Below are positions 6,805 to 16,300 of a stretch of 64,000 nucleotides of DNA, piece by piece. Position numbers and translations under genes: made by a program. The stretch's first letter is position 1. The number at the start of each line of letters is the position of its first letter. This DNA comes from a virus. The notes under the pieces are model-generated. The model was not told the DNA's origin and made no database searches. It was given only the letters and a program-made list of their open reading frames with translations. The stretch spans positions 1 to 64,000 of IMG/VR virus record IMGVR_UViG_3300028831_000484. One strand, given 5' to 3'.

Positions 6805-7974
6805 ATGAAGATAGAGAAAAACGCGGCCGGAATTTTTGTCGCCCGCGTCATAACAAGCAACGGTAAGCGGACAATCAATCTGCGAACCACAAACCTAGCC
6901 GAAGCCAAGGAAATTGCGGCAGAGGCAAACATTGAAAAGGCCGAATTGATTGCGAAGATCGGAGTCATAAAGCGGGACGTGATCGCACAGGTCGTACTGG
7001 CCCAGCGCATGTCGATGAAGGAATCCCTCAAGGAATGGGTTGACTGGCTGAAGCTGCACTCGTCACCCAAGCACGTCCTCAACATGGAGCAGGTGATGCG
7101 AGGGTGGATCAGGAAGATGAAGCTGGAGCAGCGCGCCGTCCATGAAATGACGGCACTGGACGTGGACCGGTGGATCAATACGGAGAACACCAACAAAGCG
7201 TCAACCAGGGAATTGAAGTTATCCTGCCTCCGTGGGTTCTTCCACTTCTGCGAAGGCCGTAACTACTGCGTTGGTAATCCGTGCCGGGAGATCCGCGTTC
7301 GCATGGACAACCTGCTGCTTGAACAGAAGGAAACCAAGTCAGCGCAGCCTTTGACGCAAGACTTGGTGGACATCATCACGAAGGCTTACGATGCTGAGAG
7401 AGCGGAGCTGAAGGTCCTCAGCGAAAAGGCTTACGCTGCGCATGAGCTGGCGATCAAGGAAGGCACGTACCTTCCGGCGCATTTGGCAAAGCGAGAGCGT
7501 TTGAGGAAGCTGATTGCCGAGAACCTGTTCTGGAGGTGCGCCACGCAGTTGGCTTGGGAGACCGGCCTGCGGCTTGGTGACATCTGCCAGTTGGAGTGGT
7601 CGTCAATCGCCGTGGCTGGCAAGCTGGTGGTCTGGACGGACAAGACCGATACCAGAGTGGAGCTGAAGATTAAACCGGGCCTGCAAGCGTTGCTGCGCAC
7701 TGCGCCGAAGACCGGCTCGCCTTGGGTGTTCCCGGATATGCAGCAGTTGTATTCGGATCCATACAAGCGAACCGCCTTATTCCAAGCGTTCCGGCGCCAC
7801 CTGAAGCGGCAGGGAATAGAAGGCTACACCTTCCACTCCCTGCGCCATAGTTACGCCACACGGTTAAGGGCGCGCAAGGTGCCGATGGAACACATCAGAC
7901 AGCGACTCGGGCACGCTTCCGTCGAGATGACGGAGCATTACATCCACGACCCAATCCACGACCAGCACGGCTGA
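6805..7974 (+). CDS. int: Tyrosine site-specific integrase
   Basis: A 389-residue phage integrase. The N-terminal part contains an Arm-type strand region and a SAM-like core-binding domain. The catalytic residues are visible: Arg256 (TGLRLGD), His344 and Arg347 (HSLRHSYAT), His370 (LGHAS) and nucleophile Tyr379 (EHYIHD). It would integrate or excise the phage at an attachment site. An AAAGG site precedes the start. The 3' end overlaps the convergent YegP-like gene by 80 bases. Confidence 0.95.
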   Translation: MKIEKNAAGIFVARVITSNGKRTINLRTTNLAEAKEIAAEANIEKAELIAKIGVIKRDVIAQVVLAQRMSMKESLKEWVDWLKLHSSPKHVLNMEQVMRGWIRKMKLEQRAVHEMTALDVDRWINTENTNKASTRELKLSCLRGFFHFCEGRNYCVGNPCREIRVRMDNLLLEQKETKSAQPLTQDLVDIITKAYDAERAELKVLSEKAYAAHELAIKEGTYLPAHLAKRERLRKLIAENLFWRCATQLAWETGLRLGDICQLEWSSIAVAGKLVVWTDKTDTRVELKIKPGLQALLRTAPKTGSPWVFPDMQQLYSDPYKRTALFQAFRRHLKRQGIEGYTFHSLRHSYATRLRARKVPMEHIRQRLGHASVEMTEHYIHDPIHDQHG

Positions 7975-8173
7975 ACAACTTCGTGATTGGCCGTGTCACC
8001 GAGTAGTTGTTGACGATGACGGAAGCAAGGAGATTGGCCAAGCCAAGCTCGCAATCCTTGCGGTTGTGATAACCTTCTCCCGAATCGCCAACGATACGAC
8101 CGCTGCGCTTCGCCCGCCATCTCCATTGCCGGTCGTCGTCCTTGTAGAACGTGAAGCGCGTTTTCGTATTCAT
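7895..8173 (-). CDS. YegP/DUF1508-family protein
   Basis: A 92-residue protein. Residues 6-35 form one DUF1508 unit (FTFYKDDDRQWRWRAK, GRIVGDSGEGY, then a helix), a fold usually present as two copies in bacterial YegP. The C-terminal tail, rich in Arg and Ser, is encoded over the last 80 bases of the integrase gene on the other strand. The start overlaps the stop of the upstream secreted protein (ATGA). The function of the family is not established. Confidence 0.7.
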   Translation of the reverse strand: MNTKTRFTFYKDDDRQWRWRAKRSGRIVGDSGEGYHNRKDCELGLANLLASVIVNNYSVTRPITKLFSRAGRGLGRGCNAPSSRRKRARVAV

Positions 8174-8556
8174 GGACTTGGTGGTTGAGGTTGTGGCTGA
8201 TGCGGAACTACCGGGATGGTGCCCGGCAACGGTGGACTTGGCCGGACCCCGATGGGAAGTAACCCAAGGGGAGTGGACACAACGGAAGGCTGCGTCGGCG
8301 TCATCATGTCCGGCATCCATTGAACCGGCGTTTCAGAGATCAGTTGATGCGCGGCGTTGAACGTGCGCCGGAAGGTACCGATGTGGTCCTTGCGGTCACT
8401 GTTGTAGATACTGCCATCTGGCAGATGCGCATTAACGATTAGCACTTGGCGTTCGATGATGCAGGTTTCCTCGTAGTTGCCATTAGCCCAGCCTCCGGAC
8501 GGCAGACAGTTGGTGTTGAAGATAACGGTGGCGAGGAGGAGGGTGTTGGTGATCAT
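8170..8556 (-). CDS. Predicted lipoprotein or secreted protein, Pro-rich C-terminus
   Basis: A 128-residue protein with an N-terminal hydrophobic segment ending in FNTNC, a possible but non-ideal lipobox, and a long Pro-rich C-terminal tail (about residues 85-128). No enzymatic motif is visible. It belongs to a - strand cassette of exported and membrane proteins (8170-10580) in the place where lysis genes are often found. A spanin-like role is possible but unproven. Confidence 0.6.
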   Translation of the reverse strand: MITNTLLLATVIFNTNCLPSGGWANGNYEETCIIERQVLIVNAHLPDGSIYNSDRKDHIGTFRRTFNAAHQLISETPVQWMPDMMTPTQPSVVSTPLGLLPIGVRPSPPLPGTIPVVPHQPQPQPPSP

Positions 8557-8996
8557 GGTATGGCTTGGAGTTTAACGCGATAAAATGCAAACGTGTTGTT
8601 GTTGGTAAACGGCAGAAACAGCGTGGAAATGTTTTCAAACGGCCCGGCCAGTGACGGCGCCTGCTCAATCTCCGCTCGCAGGTTGATAATGATCGGACCC
8701 GGTGGCGTTGGCGTAAGCGGGACAAGTTGTATAACCGGCGCGCTGAGCGGACTGGACTGCCACTGGTTGGTGCAGCTCATCGCGTAGGTATGGAATCCAG
8801 GCATCACGCTGACAAGGACCGCGCTGTTGGTAACGCCAACGTCCAGCTTCCGAACCCATGTCCCGTTCACCTGCTCAAAAATACAGTACCCTGCGATGGC
8901 TTGGTTTGGATCATTCAACGGCCAGTTGAACACGACATCCATCGCGTAAACGTTGGTGACAATGAGAAGCAACAGGAATCCAATTAGATTCTTCAT
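8553..8996 (-). CDS. Secreted FN3-like domain protein
   Basis: A 147-residue protein with a classic Sec signal peptide (MKNLIGFLLLLIVTNVYA). The following region (IAGYCIFEQVNGTWVRKLDVG ... FHTYAMSC) has the alternating strands of a fibronectin type III-like domain. I chose ATG 8996 because it begins the signal peptide. It is related in layout to the neighbour at 9004. The product would be exported to the periplasm or cell surface; the purpose is unknown. Confidence 0.65.
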   Translation of the reverse strand: MKNLIGFLLLLIVTNVYAMDVVFNWPLNDPNQAIAGYCIFEQVNGTWVRKLDVGVTNSAVLVSVMPGFHTYAMSCTNQWQSSPLSAPVIQLVPLTPTPPGPIIINLRAEIEQAPSLAGPFENISTLFLPFTNNNTFAFYRVKLQAIP

Positions 8997-9003
8997 GGGA
9001 TAA

Positions 9004-9336
9004 TTACGGGGTGAGGGTGGTGGTGAAGGTTGGTGCAGTTGGCGCGGCCGGGATAAAGCTTTCAAAGTCAACACTTGGGTCCGACTCTCCGTCAACGTTG
9101 ACCGCCGTGACAATATAGTAATGGGTGCCAGCCGTCACGTTCGAAACGTAAGCCATGAGCTGTGGGTCTGCCGATGGCAAGACACTGAGAAGATAAGTAT
9201 AGTTGGTGCCAGTCCGTTCGTAAACCTTGTACTCGGTTACCTGATCGGAGTCCGGGTTCGGCAGGAAATAAAACCATGTGTCCAGTGCAATGGCTGGAAC
9301 AACAATGAGCAGGATGATGGCGAGAGCGCGGGTCAT
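9004..9336 (-). CDS. Secreted fibronectin type III domain protein
   Basis: A 110-residue protein: signal peptide (MTRALAIILLIVVPAIA), then a recognisable FN3 domain (VTEYKVYERTG ... YYIVTAVNVDGESDPS) and a Pro/Thr tail. The start codon overlaps the stop of the upstream holin-like gene. FN3 domains in phages usually bind carbohydrate or protein surfaces, but signal peptides on them are unusual. Confidence 0.7.
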   Translation of the reverse strand: MTRALAIILLIVVPAIALDTWFYFLPNPDSDQVTEYKVYERTGTNYTYLLSVLPSADPQLMAYVSNVTAGTHYYIVTAVNVDGESDPSVDFESFIPAAPTAPTFTTTLTP

Positions 9337-9587
9337 TTCTTGTTTGTCCAAAAGCTGGTGTCGATGCCGCACTTTTTCATCAGTTCAATGACGGCAGATG
9401 CGTCGGTGGCATACAAGTGACCAACGAATCCGCCAGCGCAATTGAGCAGGAACCCAACGAAAGCAGTCCACCAAAGCACCCGGTTTGGAGCGCCGCCAGC
9501 CAGCATCGGCAGCATGCCAACGCCCATCAATGCCGTGCCAAGCGTTCCAATGGCGCCTCCCAGTGTGGTTCTCCAGTTCGGTGGCAT
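9333..9587 (-). CDS. Small membrane protein, holin candidate
   Basis: An 84-residue protein with two hydrophobic segments (about residues 8-30 and 38-58) separated by a short turn, and a short charged C-terminus. Length and topology fit class II holins, and the location beside other membrane/exported genes supports a lysis role. No family signature was recognised. The stop overlaps the next start (ATGA). Confidence 0.5.
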   Translation of the reverse strand: MPPNWRTTLGGAIGTLGTALMGVGMLPMLAGGAPNRVLWWTAFVGFLLNCAGGFVGHLYATDASAVIELMKKCGIDTSFWTNKK

Positions 9588-9754
9588 CAGTTAGCCTTGT
9601 TGTTTTTCAAAAGTTTCTCCAGCTCTTCGTTCGCCTGCCATTCATAATCAAAGCACCGCTCAACCTCATACCCGTACTTGTTGTCAATCTTTCCTCGCAC
9701 ACACCACTTTCGCTTTTGCTCATCCCAGCGCACCGTGTAGCGAATTATCCCCAT
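9587..9754 (-). CDS. Small charged hypothetical protein
   Basis: A 55-residue protein with a beta-rich first half (GIIRYTVRWDEQKRKWCVRG) and an acidic/basic helix at the end. The start chosen at 9754 gives a compact protein, and the stop overlaps the start of the holin-like gene. No function can be assigned. Confidence 0.5.
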   Translation of the reverse strand: MGIIRYTVRWDEQKRKWCVRGKIDNKYGYEVERCFDYEWQANEELEKLLKNNKAN

Positions 9755-9795
9755 AGTCCATACCAAGGACCATACCCCTGCCCCATAACTGACAA

Positions 9796-10215
9796 TCACA
9801 ATTCGATCTTGTGTGCTTTGAATACCTCTCCGAGGTTCGTATGTGTCAGCGGCTTTTCGATGATGCCAACGTACCCGATCTTCATGGCATCCTGCAAATC
9901 CTCGCTGCGCGCATGACCGGTGACGATGACTACCGGAACATTCGGACACACCTGCTTGGCGGCTTTGAGCACGTCAACGCCGCTTCTGTTTTGCAGTTTC
10001 AAATCAAGGAACATCAGGTCAACGGCGTCGGTGGCGCTTCGCAGAAATCCAACCGCGTCATCCACGGACTTATGCCAGAACACCGTGCATCCCTGGTTTG
10101 ACAATGCTATTTTGGACAGTTCGCCCTCCTCCGCTTCGTCCTCCACCAGCAACACCTTTGGCGATCTGGCCAGTGTAGCCGCTAGTTTCTGCACGTATTT
10201 CAGCATTCTATCCAT
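9796..10215 (-). CDS. CheY-like response regulator receiver protein
   Basis: A 139-residue single-domain receiver. All key residues are present: acidic pair Glu25-Asp26 (LLVEDE), phosphoacceptor Asp71 (FLDLKL), Thr99 (IVTGH) and Lys121 (EKP). No output domain follows, so it would act by protein-protein contact or as a phosphate sink, like CheY. It lies between two membrane-protein genes in the presumed lysis cassette, six bases downstream of the gene at 10221. The start is inferred from the stop of that gene. It was probably acquired from a host. Confidence 0.9.
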   Translation of the reverse strand: MDRMLKYVQKLAATLARSPKVLLVEDEAEEGELSKIALSNQGCTVFWHKSVDDAVGFLRSATDAVDLMFLDLKLQNRSGVDVLKAAKQVCPNVPVVIVTGHARSEDLQDAMKIGYVGIIEKPLTHTNLGEVFKAHKIEL

Positions 10216-10220
10216 TTCGA

Positions 10221-10580
10221 CTAATGCTTGAGCCAGTTCTCTATGACTTTGCTTACTATGACCGGAAGTCCCAGCAGTGCGAGATAGGCCGGTATCGACC
10301 ATTTGCTTACTAGCAGTGACCGCCATCTTTCCTGTTTCCATAGTCTGTACTCCAGTGTTCGCACCTGCTTGTTCAACAGGAGCATTTGCGCCGTGTTGAA
10401 ATCCGACTGCTGAGCCATCATGTCCAGCGTCGCAACGACTTCACGCTCGCGCCGAGTGAGGTTCGGTGAATCCAAAAGGTCTGGTGGGATCCGTGGTTGA
10501 AACGCAGGCCGCTCCACAGCCGGAAACTGGGAGCGCTCAAACAGGTCTGTGTCTCCTTCCGGTTCACGTTCGTTGCTCAT
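10221..10580 (-). CDS. C-terminally anchored membrane protein with coiled coil
   Basis: A 119-residue protein. The N-terminal 40 residues are Pro/acidic-rich, a helical or coiled-coil section follows (about 42-88), and one hydrophobic segment near the C-terminus (YLALLGLPVIVSKVI) would anchor it in the membrane. It could be a spanin- or holin-like lysis protein, or a membrane partner of the adjacent response regulator. The assignment rests on topology and position only. Confidence 0.5.
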   Translation of the reverse strand: MSNEREPEGDTDLFERSQFPAVERPAFQPRIPPDLLDSPNLTRREREVVATLDMMAQQSDFNTAQMLLLNKQVRTLEYRLWKQERWRSLLVSKWSIPAYLALLGLPVIVSKVIENWLKH

Positions 10581-10599
10581 TTGTTAACGCCATGATCGT

Positions 10600-12006
10600 T
10601 CAGTTCGTTGTCACCGTAGCACCGCGTGTTACTAACGCCGCCGCATCAGTTAATCCCTGGCCGGTTGGCTGCGCATTAGTTCCGCCGTTGAGCAGCACCG
10701 TCTCGCCAGTTGTGCCCCATGTTGGTGTAGCTATCAAGAAGGCAAGGATGGCATTCACACTAGCTGCATTTAGCGAATTGCCAGTGAAATCATAATTGAC
10801 ACCGGCAGTTGCCACGTAGTTAGCCAGAGTGAGGGTGGTTAGCAACACGTTGGACTTTATGGTTATGCCACCAGTTGCGGCAACCAGGAGCGGAAGATTG
10901 ACGGTCGTAAGCAGGGTATTGTTTTGAAAAGTCAAAGCCGTGCAGGTGGTTAAACTGGCCAGAACGGTTGAGTCAATTGTCGTTAAGTTGGTGGCCTCAA
11001 TCGTCAGCGCGTTGCAGGTCTCCAACAACGGAATTGATAATGCCGATACAGCCGAAATGCTTATCTGTCCACCAGTGTTAATCGTCGTCAGCGCTGGCAA
11101 TGAAAGCGAAGGATGAACTGACCCGGCTGGCTGAAAAATAAACGCGCCACACGTCTCCAGCAACGGGACGGACAACGTCGTAAGCGATGGGCAATTGCTG
11201 ACCTCCACTGCTCCGTCCGTAGCTGTACCAAGCGATGGCAGTAATATCTGCTCCAGTAATGCGGCACCTGCAAAAGACATCCCATGACACGTTGTAAGCT
11301 CCGGGAAATTAAGCTCCGTGAGAGAATCACAAGTAATAACATTGAAATTGCCGCCGATCACTTTCAACGCGGGGAAAAGCAGTGAAGCCAAAAGCGGGCA
11401 AATACGAAGATAAAAATAACTGCTTGCTTCAAGCGTCGTTAACAGCGGGAATGAAAGGCTGAGCAATTGGTTCATGCTCTCAAAGTCGTAGCCTTGCTTA
11501 GCTGACACATGGTTTATCACCAAGTCAGTAATGTCATTGTCATCAGCTTGATAAACGAATAAGCCAAGGTTGCCAGCCTTGTCCGATGGTGTAACAACAA
11601 CGTCAGCGCCACCTGTACCATCAGCGGGCAGGTACAATTTCGTGCCATGCAAATTATCCAACATCGGCCCGCCCTGCACATTCAACTCAACCTTCTTCTT
11701 ACGCCACATCTCGCAGGTCAACGAAATGGCGTCGTCCGTTGTGGCTTCGGCCGATGAACCCGGCACACGAATTACGAATGTATCCGTGTCTGTGACGATG
11801 GCCGCTTCTCCTTTTGGCGTGTTGAACTCGTCCTCCTTTGCTCCAGAAATGTAAACCCTCGTTCCGTTTTGCAGGTTGTGATCACCATCCGTGGTGACCA
11901 CAACTTTCTGCGTATCACCAACTCGCTCCATGCTGGTGATGCCGATGGTGGTTAAGCGATCCGGCGTGGACCCGCCAACCGAAAGTGTTAGAAATCCGTT
12001 TCGCAT
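10600..12006 (-). CDS. Leucine-rich-repeat beta-solenoid surface protein (paralogue 1)
   Basis: A 468-residue protein. The N-terminal about 110 residues form a beta module (RVYISGAKEDEFN, DTFVIRVPG). Residues 160-440 contain repeated strands of the type LTTLSVPLLETC, NLTTID, LTFQNNTLLTTV, as in BspA/receptor-L-type LRR solenoids. The protein ends in a conserved tail (RGATVTTN) shared with its neighbour. It is probably a host- or glycan-binding virion component. It follows the second paralogue with one base between them. Confidence 0.7.
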   Translation of the reverse strand: MRNGFLTLSVGGSTPDRLTTIGITSMERVGDTQKVVVTTDGDHNLQNGTRVYISGAKEDEFNTPKGEAAIVTDTDTFVIRVPGSSAEATTDDAISLTCEMWRKKKVELNVQGGPMLDNLHGTKLYLPADGTGGADVVVTPSDKAGNLGLFVYQADDNDITDLVINHVSAKQGYDFESMNQLLSLSFPLLTTLEASSYFYLRICPLLASLLFPALKVIGGNFNVITCDSLTELNFPELTTCHGMSFAGAALLEQILLPSLGTATDGAVEVSNCPSLTTLSVPLLETCGAFIFQPAGSVHPSLSLPALTTINTGGQISISAVSALSIPLLETCNALTIEATNLTTIDSTVLASLTTCTALTFQNNTLLTTVNLPLLVAATGGITIKSNVLLTTLTLANYVATAGVNYDFTGNSLNAASVNAILAFLIATPTWGTTGETVLLNGGTNAQPTGQGLTDAAALVTRGATVTTN

Positions 12007-12007
12007 A

Positions 12008-13267
12008 TTAGTTCGTGGTTACCGTAACTCCGCGTCCAATGAGTGTGGCCTTGTCCGCTGCGCCAGTAACGCTCGGTGGTGCGCTTGTTCCGCCAGCCAA
12101 GTTGACAGTTCCAGAAACATAAGCAGCGTTAGCCACGCAGCGAGCCAGGATTCCGTCAACGCTCTCCTCGTTCAACGCGCAATTATCGAACACAATCGGT
12201 TTCCCATTCACAGGAACAAGCGATGGAAAGTGAACCTCAACCAACGCAGTGCAGTCCTGGTAGTTAATGCCATCAGGCCCGCTGACGCTCACCAATGACG
12301 GATAGTAAACTTCCGTCAGCGCTGGATTACCTGCTCCAGCCAAGTTGCCGCCGATTGTAGCAAGCAATGGCGCATATATTTTCAGAAGCGTTGGACTTAA
12401 CTGGTTGTAATAAATGAAGTCTAGTGTGACGGACGTTAAGAGCGGCAGATTAACAGCGCAAAGCTGGTTAGCATTCAATCTCAACGAGCTAGTAATCGCT
12501 GTCAGCGCTGGAAGGTACAATCCACGAAGCTTCGGGCTTCCAGTAATTTCCAGCGCACCACTTGCAAATACATCAAGTCCCACATAAGCCAAGTTTGGAT
12601 TGCTATTAAACACAATCCCATTAGCGCTGGTACTGGTCAGATTCGGAAAATCAATTACGGCCAAGTCCGGCTCGTCGTGTATGTAAAATGCCAGTCCGGG
12701 TCCCGTAAGGGTAACATCAGATACAACCGTGCTCCCGATCTTTGTCGTAACCACATTTTCAGCGGGGCCTCTTGACTGATAAGTAACATCGACAAGCGCT
12801 CCAGCCGCTAACCCAGCCGCCTGCCCATCAGAATAACCCGTGGCATACGTTGGCAGCACGTCCACTTCCGGCAGGAACAAAAGCTTCCCATCCAAGTCGT
12901 CCAATGGCTTTGTTCCCTCCACCGAAACCTCCAGCTTTTTCTTGTGCCAAATGTCGCGCAGGCAAACGATGGTCCCGCTTGCCGATGCCGTGTCGCCACG
13001 CAGGCGCATGGAGAACGTGTCTGGTCCGGTTACAATAACCTCTTCTCCATACATCCGGTGCATTGCCTCGCCGCCCGTATTGAACTCCGGTTCTACAGCG
13101 CCGGAGATGAACACCCGATCAAACGGGGTTTGAAGTCCATGAATGCCATCGGTTACGACAAGGACCTCATCGGTGCCAACAACACGATCCATGCTTACAA
13201 CACCAATGGGACTTAACCTTGCCGGTGTGTCTCCGCCGAACGTTAACGAAAGAAATATGTTGCTCAT
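12008..13267 (-). CDS. Leucine-rich-repeat beta-solenoid surface protein (paralogue 2)
   Basis: A 419-residue paralogue of the 10600 gene, with the same N-terminal module (DRVFISGAVEPEFN, DTFSMRLRG), a middle solenoid (LYLPALTAITSSLRL, VNLPLLTSV) and the same C-terminal tail (RGVTVTTN). N- and C-terminal regions are conserved and the repeat core differs, as expected of receptor-binding proteins diverging after duplication. A dyad element at 13300-13321 lies upstream of its start. Confidence 0.7.
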   Translation of the reverse strand: MSNIFLSLTFGGDTPARLSPIGVVSMDRVVGTDEVLVVTDGIHGLQTPFDRVFISGAVEPEFNTGGEAMHRMYGEEVIVTGPDTFSMRLRGDTASASGTIVCLRDIWHKKKLEVSVEGTKPLDDLDGKLLFLPEVDVLPTYATGYSDGQAAGLAAGALVDVTYQSRGPAENVVTTKIGSTVVSDVTLTGPGLAFYIHDEPDLAVIDFPNLTSTSANGIVFNSNPNLAYVGLDVFASGALEITGSPKLRGLYLPALTAITSSLRLNANQLCAVNLPLLTSVTLDFIYYNQLSPTLLKIYAPLLATIGGNLAGAGNPALTEVYYPSLVSVSGPDGINYQDCTALVEVHFPSLVPVNGKPIVFDNCALNEESVDGILARCVANAAYVSGTVNLAGGTSAPPSVTGAADKATLIGRGVTVTTN

Positions 13268-13299
13268 AAATTAAAAACCGTCCCGGCGGGCATGGTGTC

Positions 13300-13321
13300 G
13301 TCACCCTAAACGAAGGGTGAC
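13300..13321. promoter_or_regulatory. Dyad element D (GTCACCCT / AGGGTGAC)
   Basis: A perfect 8-bp inverted repeat with a 6-base centre, in the 66-base gap between the giant virion gene and the first LRR gene. One of five related dyads (others near 29578, 41475, 48048, 59168). On the transcribed strand no T-run follows it, so a terminator role is not favoured. It could be a regulator-binding site or an RNA hairpin. Confidence 0.55.
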
Positions 13322-13333
13322 AGAACGCAATAA

Positions 13334-16300
13334 TTAAAACGACAGCGCGTTCTGAAGGCTGAAAACCTCACCAGCCTGGCGCCGCAACAACTCCGTACGA
13401 TCCGGCCGCAGCGACGACGTTGGTTGCCCTGTAAACGGGGCGATGCCAAGACGTTCCCCGTACCGGTTGAACAGCCTTATTGATTCCGTAACTGCCTGCT
13501 GGCCATTATCTGGCAGCGCCCTCAGCAAGGAATGATAATCTTTTGAGGAGGGCGGCGTTTGAAAAACAGAGCGCAGCGGATGTTGAAACGAGAAGGCACG
13601 ACGAACGTAATCCTTCGCATCCACCCGCCCGTCTTCCTTCGCCGCAGCAATGGCATCGGCGTACGCTTCGGCAAAAGCTCCGCTGTCGTTGGCCAGCGCG
13701 GACAGCATCATCTCTCGGATATAAGGCGTCGTTCGGTTGGGAACGTAATCCCCTGATGCGCTTGCCCCTTTGCGCACCGGGAGCTGTTCTGCGCGCCCGG
13801 CAACTCGTAACCAATTGTTCACGTTTAACCGGGCCGTGACGCGTGCCTCTGCGTTGTCGAATCCGAAGATACCGTTCAGCGCGTCCAACCATTGCAAGGC
13901 CCCGCTGCCACCCATCGCAGCGAACAATGGACGGTACACGGTGGCGTATGTGCCCGGCCCGCCCTGGTGGAATATCCATCCACCCATGGTGTCCATGATG
14001 GAAGTCAGCGAGTTGACGAAGAACACCCGAGAATCAACCGTGAACGGCCTGGCCGTCGATTGATTGATGTAGGCGTTAGCCGCGTCACCGATGATGCCAA
14101 GGGATCCAACTGTGGCCACCCGGTCCAACATCGCCATCGCCAAGTTGTCTCCCCATAACGACATGCGGTTGGCCTTCTTCTTCAGCACGTCTTCATCCCA
14201 CCGGTCTGCCAACAGGGAATACGCCAGTGCCACGCCAACGAGGGGCAACGCAGCGAACAGTCCACGTTGCAGCGTCAGCCACATGCCGTGCCGCTCGCCG
14301 GTAATCTGGTCCCGATAGATGGTGTCCAACGATGCCATCTGGCCAATCGCCCAGCCGGTCAATGGCGCCAGCACACCGAAGTAAGCGGAGGACGCAAGGG
14401 CAGACGGCCGTGTGGCGATGGAAGACTCACCGGTAATCTCTGTCGGGCCGATGACCAAGAGATGCTGGTATTGCTCCTTCGTCAGCACCTGCCCAGTCGT
14501 GCCACGACCAATGTAATCCTTGGCCATGTCCTCCAGCGTAAGGCCACCGTGCTGTTCCAACATGGCGATGTACCGCTCAAACTCACGCTGGCCCAAGTTG
14601 AACAACCTTGCGTGCGAACCATCGAACTGGAACGTCGGATCATTTAACGTGCCGGGCGGAGCTTGGTTCTCTATCCACTTCGCCGCCCGCGTCACCAGCC
14701 GTTCCGTCATGCTCCACACGGCGCGCACCGAAGCGGCATGGGCAATAGACGACTCCAAGTTGAACAAGGCAAACTTCAGCTTCGTAAACTTCGAACCCTT
14801 TGCAGGAGTTGGAACCGGGCTGCTGATTATTTCCCGGGACACGCGGCTTAAAATTGACACACCACGTCCAACCTTTTGAAGAATCGTTGCCGCATCATCG
14901 GCTGGGTATGCGAGCGCGGCTGCAAGGATACGGTCCTTCAACCTTGTAACGTCGGCGTGCGGTTGCTGGTTAAGCTCATGCCACATGGCAATATGCTCAG
15001 CCTCCCAGTTCATGGTGATGTTGAACGCCTGAAGGAAACTGCCGATGGCTTCCTTTCCAAAACCAATAACACTTTTCGCAGTCTGCTCCCAGCCGAGTTT
15101 AGAAAAGCCGCCGTAGATTTGCAGCGGTTTGAACATCGCCGTCGTATCAAAGAATGCAGTCTTTGGCCCCTGCAACACGGCCGTAGTCATGGTCTGCATC
15201 GCCTCCGCGAACGGCCGGAAATCCACCAGCACACCGCCGCGCAACTTCACCCAGTTCAGAAAGTTTTTCTCCTCCTTCGTAATGGAATGCAGGATGCGCG
15301 CAGCGTCGTTGAGCTGAGCCAACGTGAACCCTTCGGCCAGTGCCTGTGCTTCAATGTATGCCTTCTCGTCCTTCTTCGTTATCGTTCCCGCCGCAATAGC
15401 TTCTTCCGCTCTCCTGCGGACCATGCCAAGCTTTTCGGATCGAATGCTGAAGTGATCCTTTGCGAGCTGGAATTCCTTTAACGCAACTTCCATGTTCCGC
15501 CCGAAGGCCAAGTGCAAGGCGAGCTGCGAGGATAACGCACGCGTTCCTTGGATGTCGTACCTGTGGTAACGCACCCATTCCTTTGGCAACTCATTCATCT
15601 TGCGTGCATCCATCATGAGATGCTGCACCGGCACCACCGTTTTTCCGACAGCGTTGGCCTGATCGGACATCGCTCCGTGAATTGAGTCGTAGTAGGTTTG
15701 TATGGTGCCCAGCGTCTTCGCCACGAACGCAGCTCTCTCTGGCGGAAACGTAGGACCAGCCGGTGCCGTGGCATCAAACAGGTTCTCAGCGAACTTCAAC
15801 ACGTCACCAACCGGCGCATTATTGAAGGCATCCGTGACCTGCTGAACGGTTGCCAAGTGCGTGAACCCGGTATGGTCCGGCACAGCGTCGAATGCTGCTT
15901 GCCCTGGACGCCGGGCCAACGGTGCAAGGAACCGGTCCCAAACGTTCTTCGTAAACAACGGTGCCAGCTTCGCCGCCAGTGCTGGACGGTTTTCGTATTC
16001 GCTGGCCAGCGTCTTAACGTCCATCGGTGACGTGGCCCACGCGCCCTTCTCGATGCCGTTGCCGTGCTGCATCTCCGTGTAGATACCGTGCAGCAACGCA
16101 GAGAACGTTCTGCCGACTTCGCTCCGCAGTCCACGGAACGAGCGAAAAAAGTTTAAGTCATCATCCTTAATCTTCCCGCCGTTCTCTTGAATGAACGTGA
16201 CGTATTCCTTATTGATGTCGAACGTGGTCCGCAGAAGGTTCTCCAGCGCTGCCCACTGGTGACCGGGCAGATTGAAGAAGGTCCGAACCGCAGCCAGTTG

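Noticed and set aside
13300-13321. Rho-independent terminator at dyad D
   Set aside because: No T-run follows on the transcribed strand and related dyads occur just before start codons, so a regulatory role is better supported.
13506-13979. Open frame inside the giant protein gene in another - strand frame
   Set aside because: It is a shadow of the 3099-residue coding sequence with no start signal or recognisable domain.
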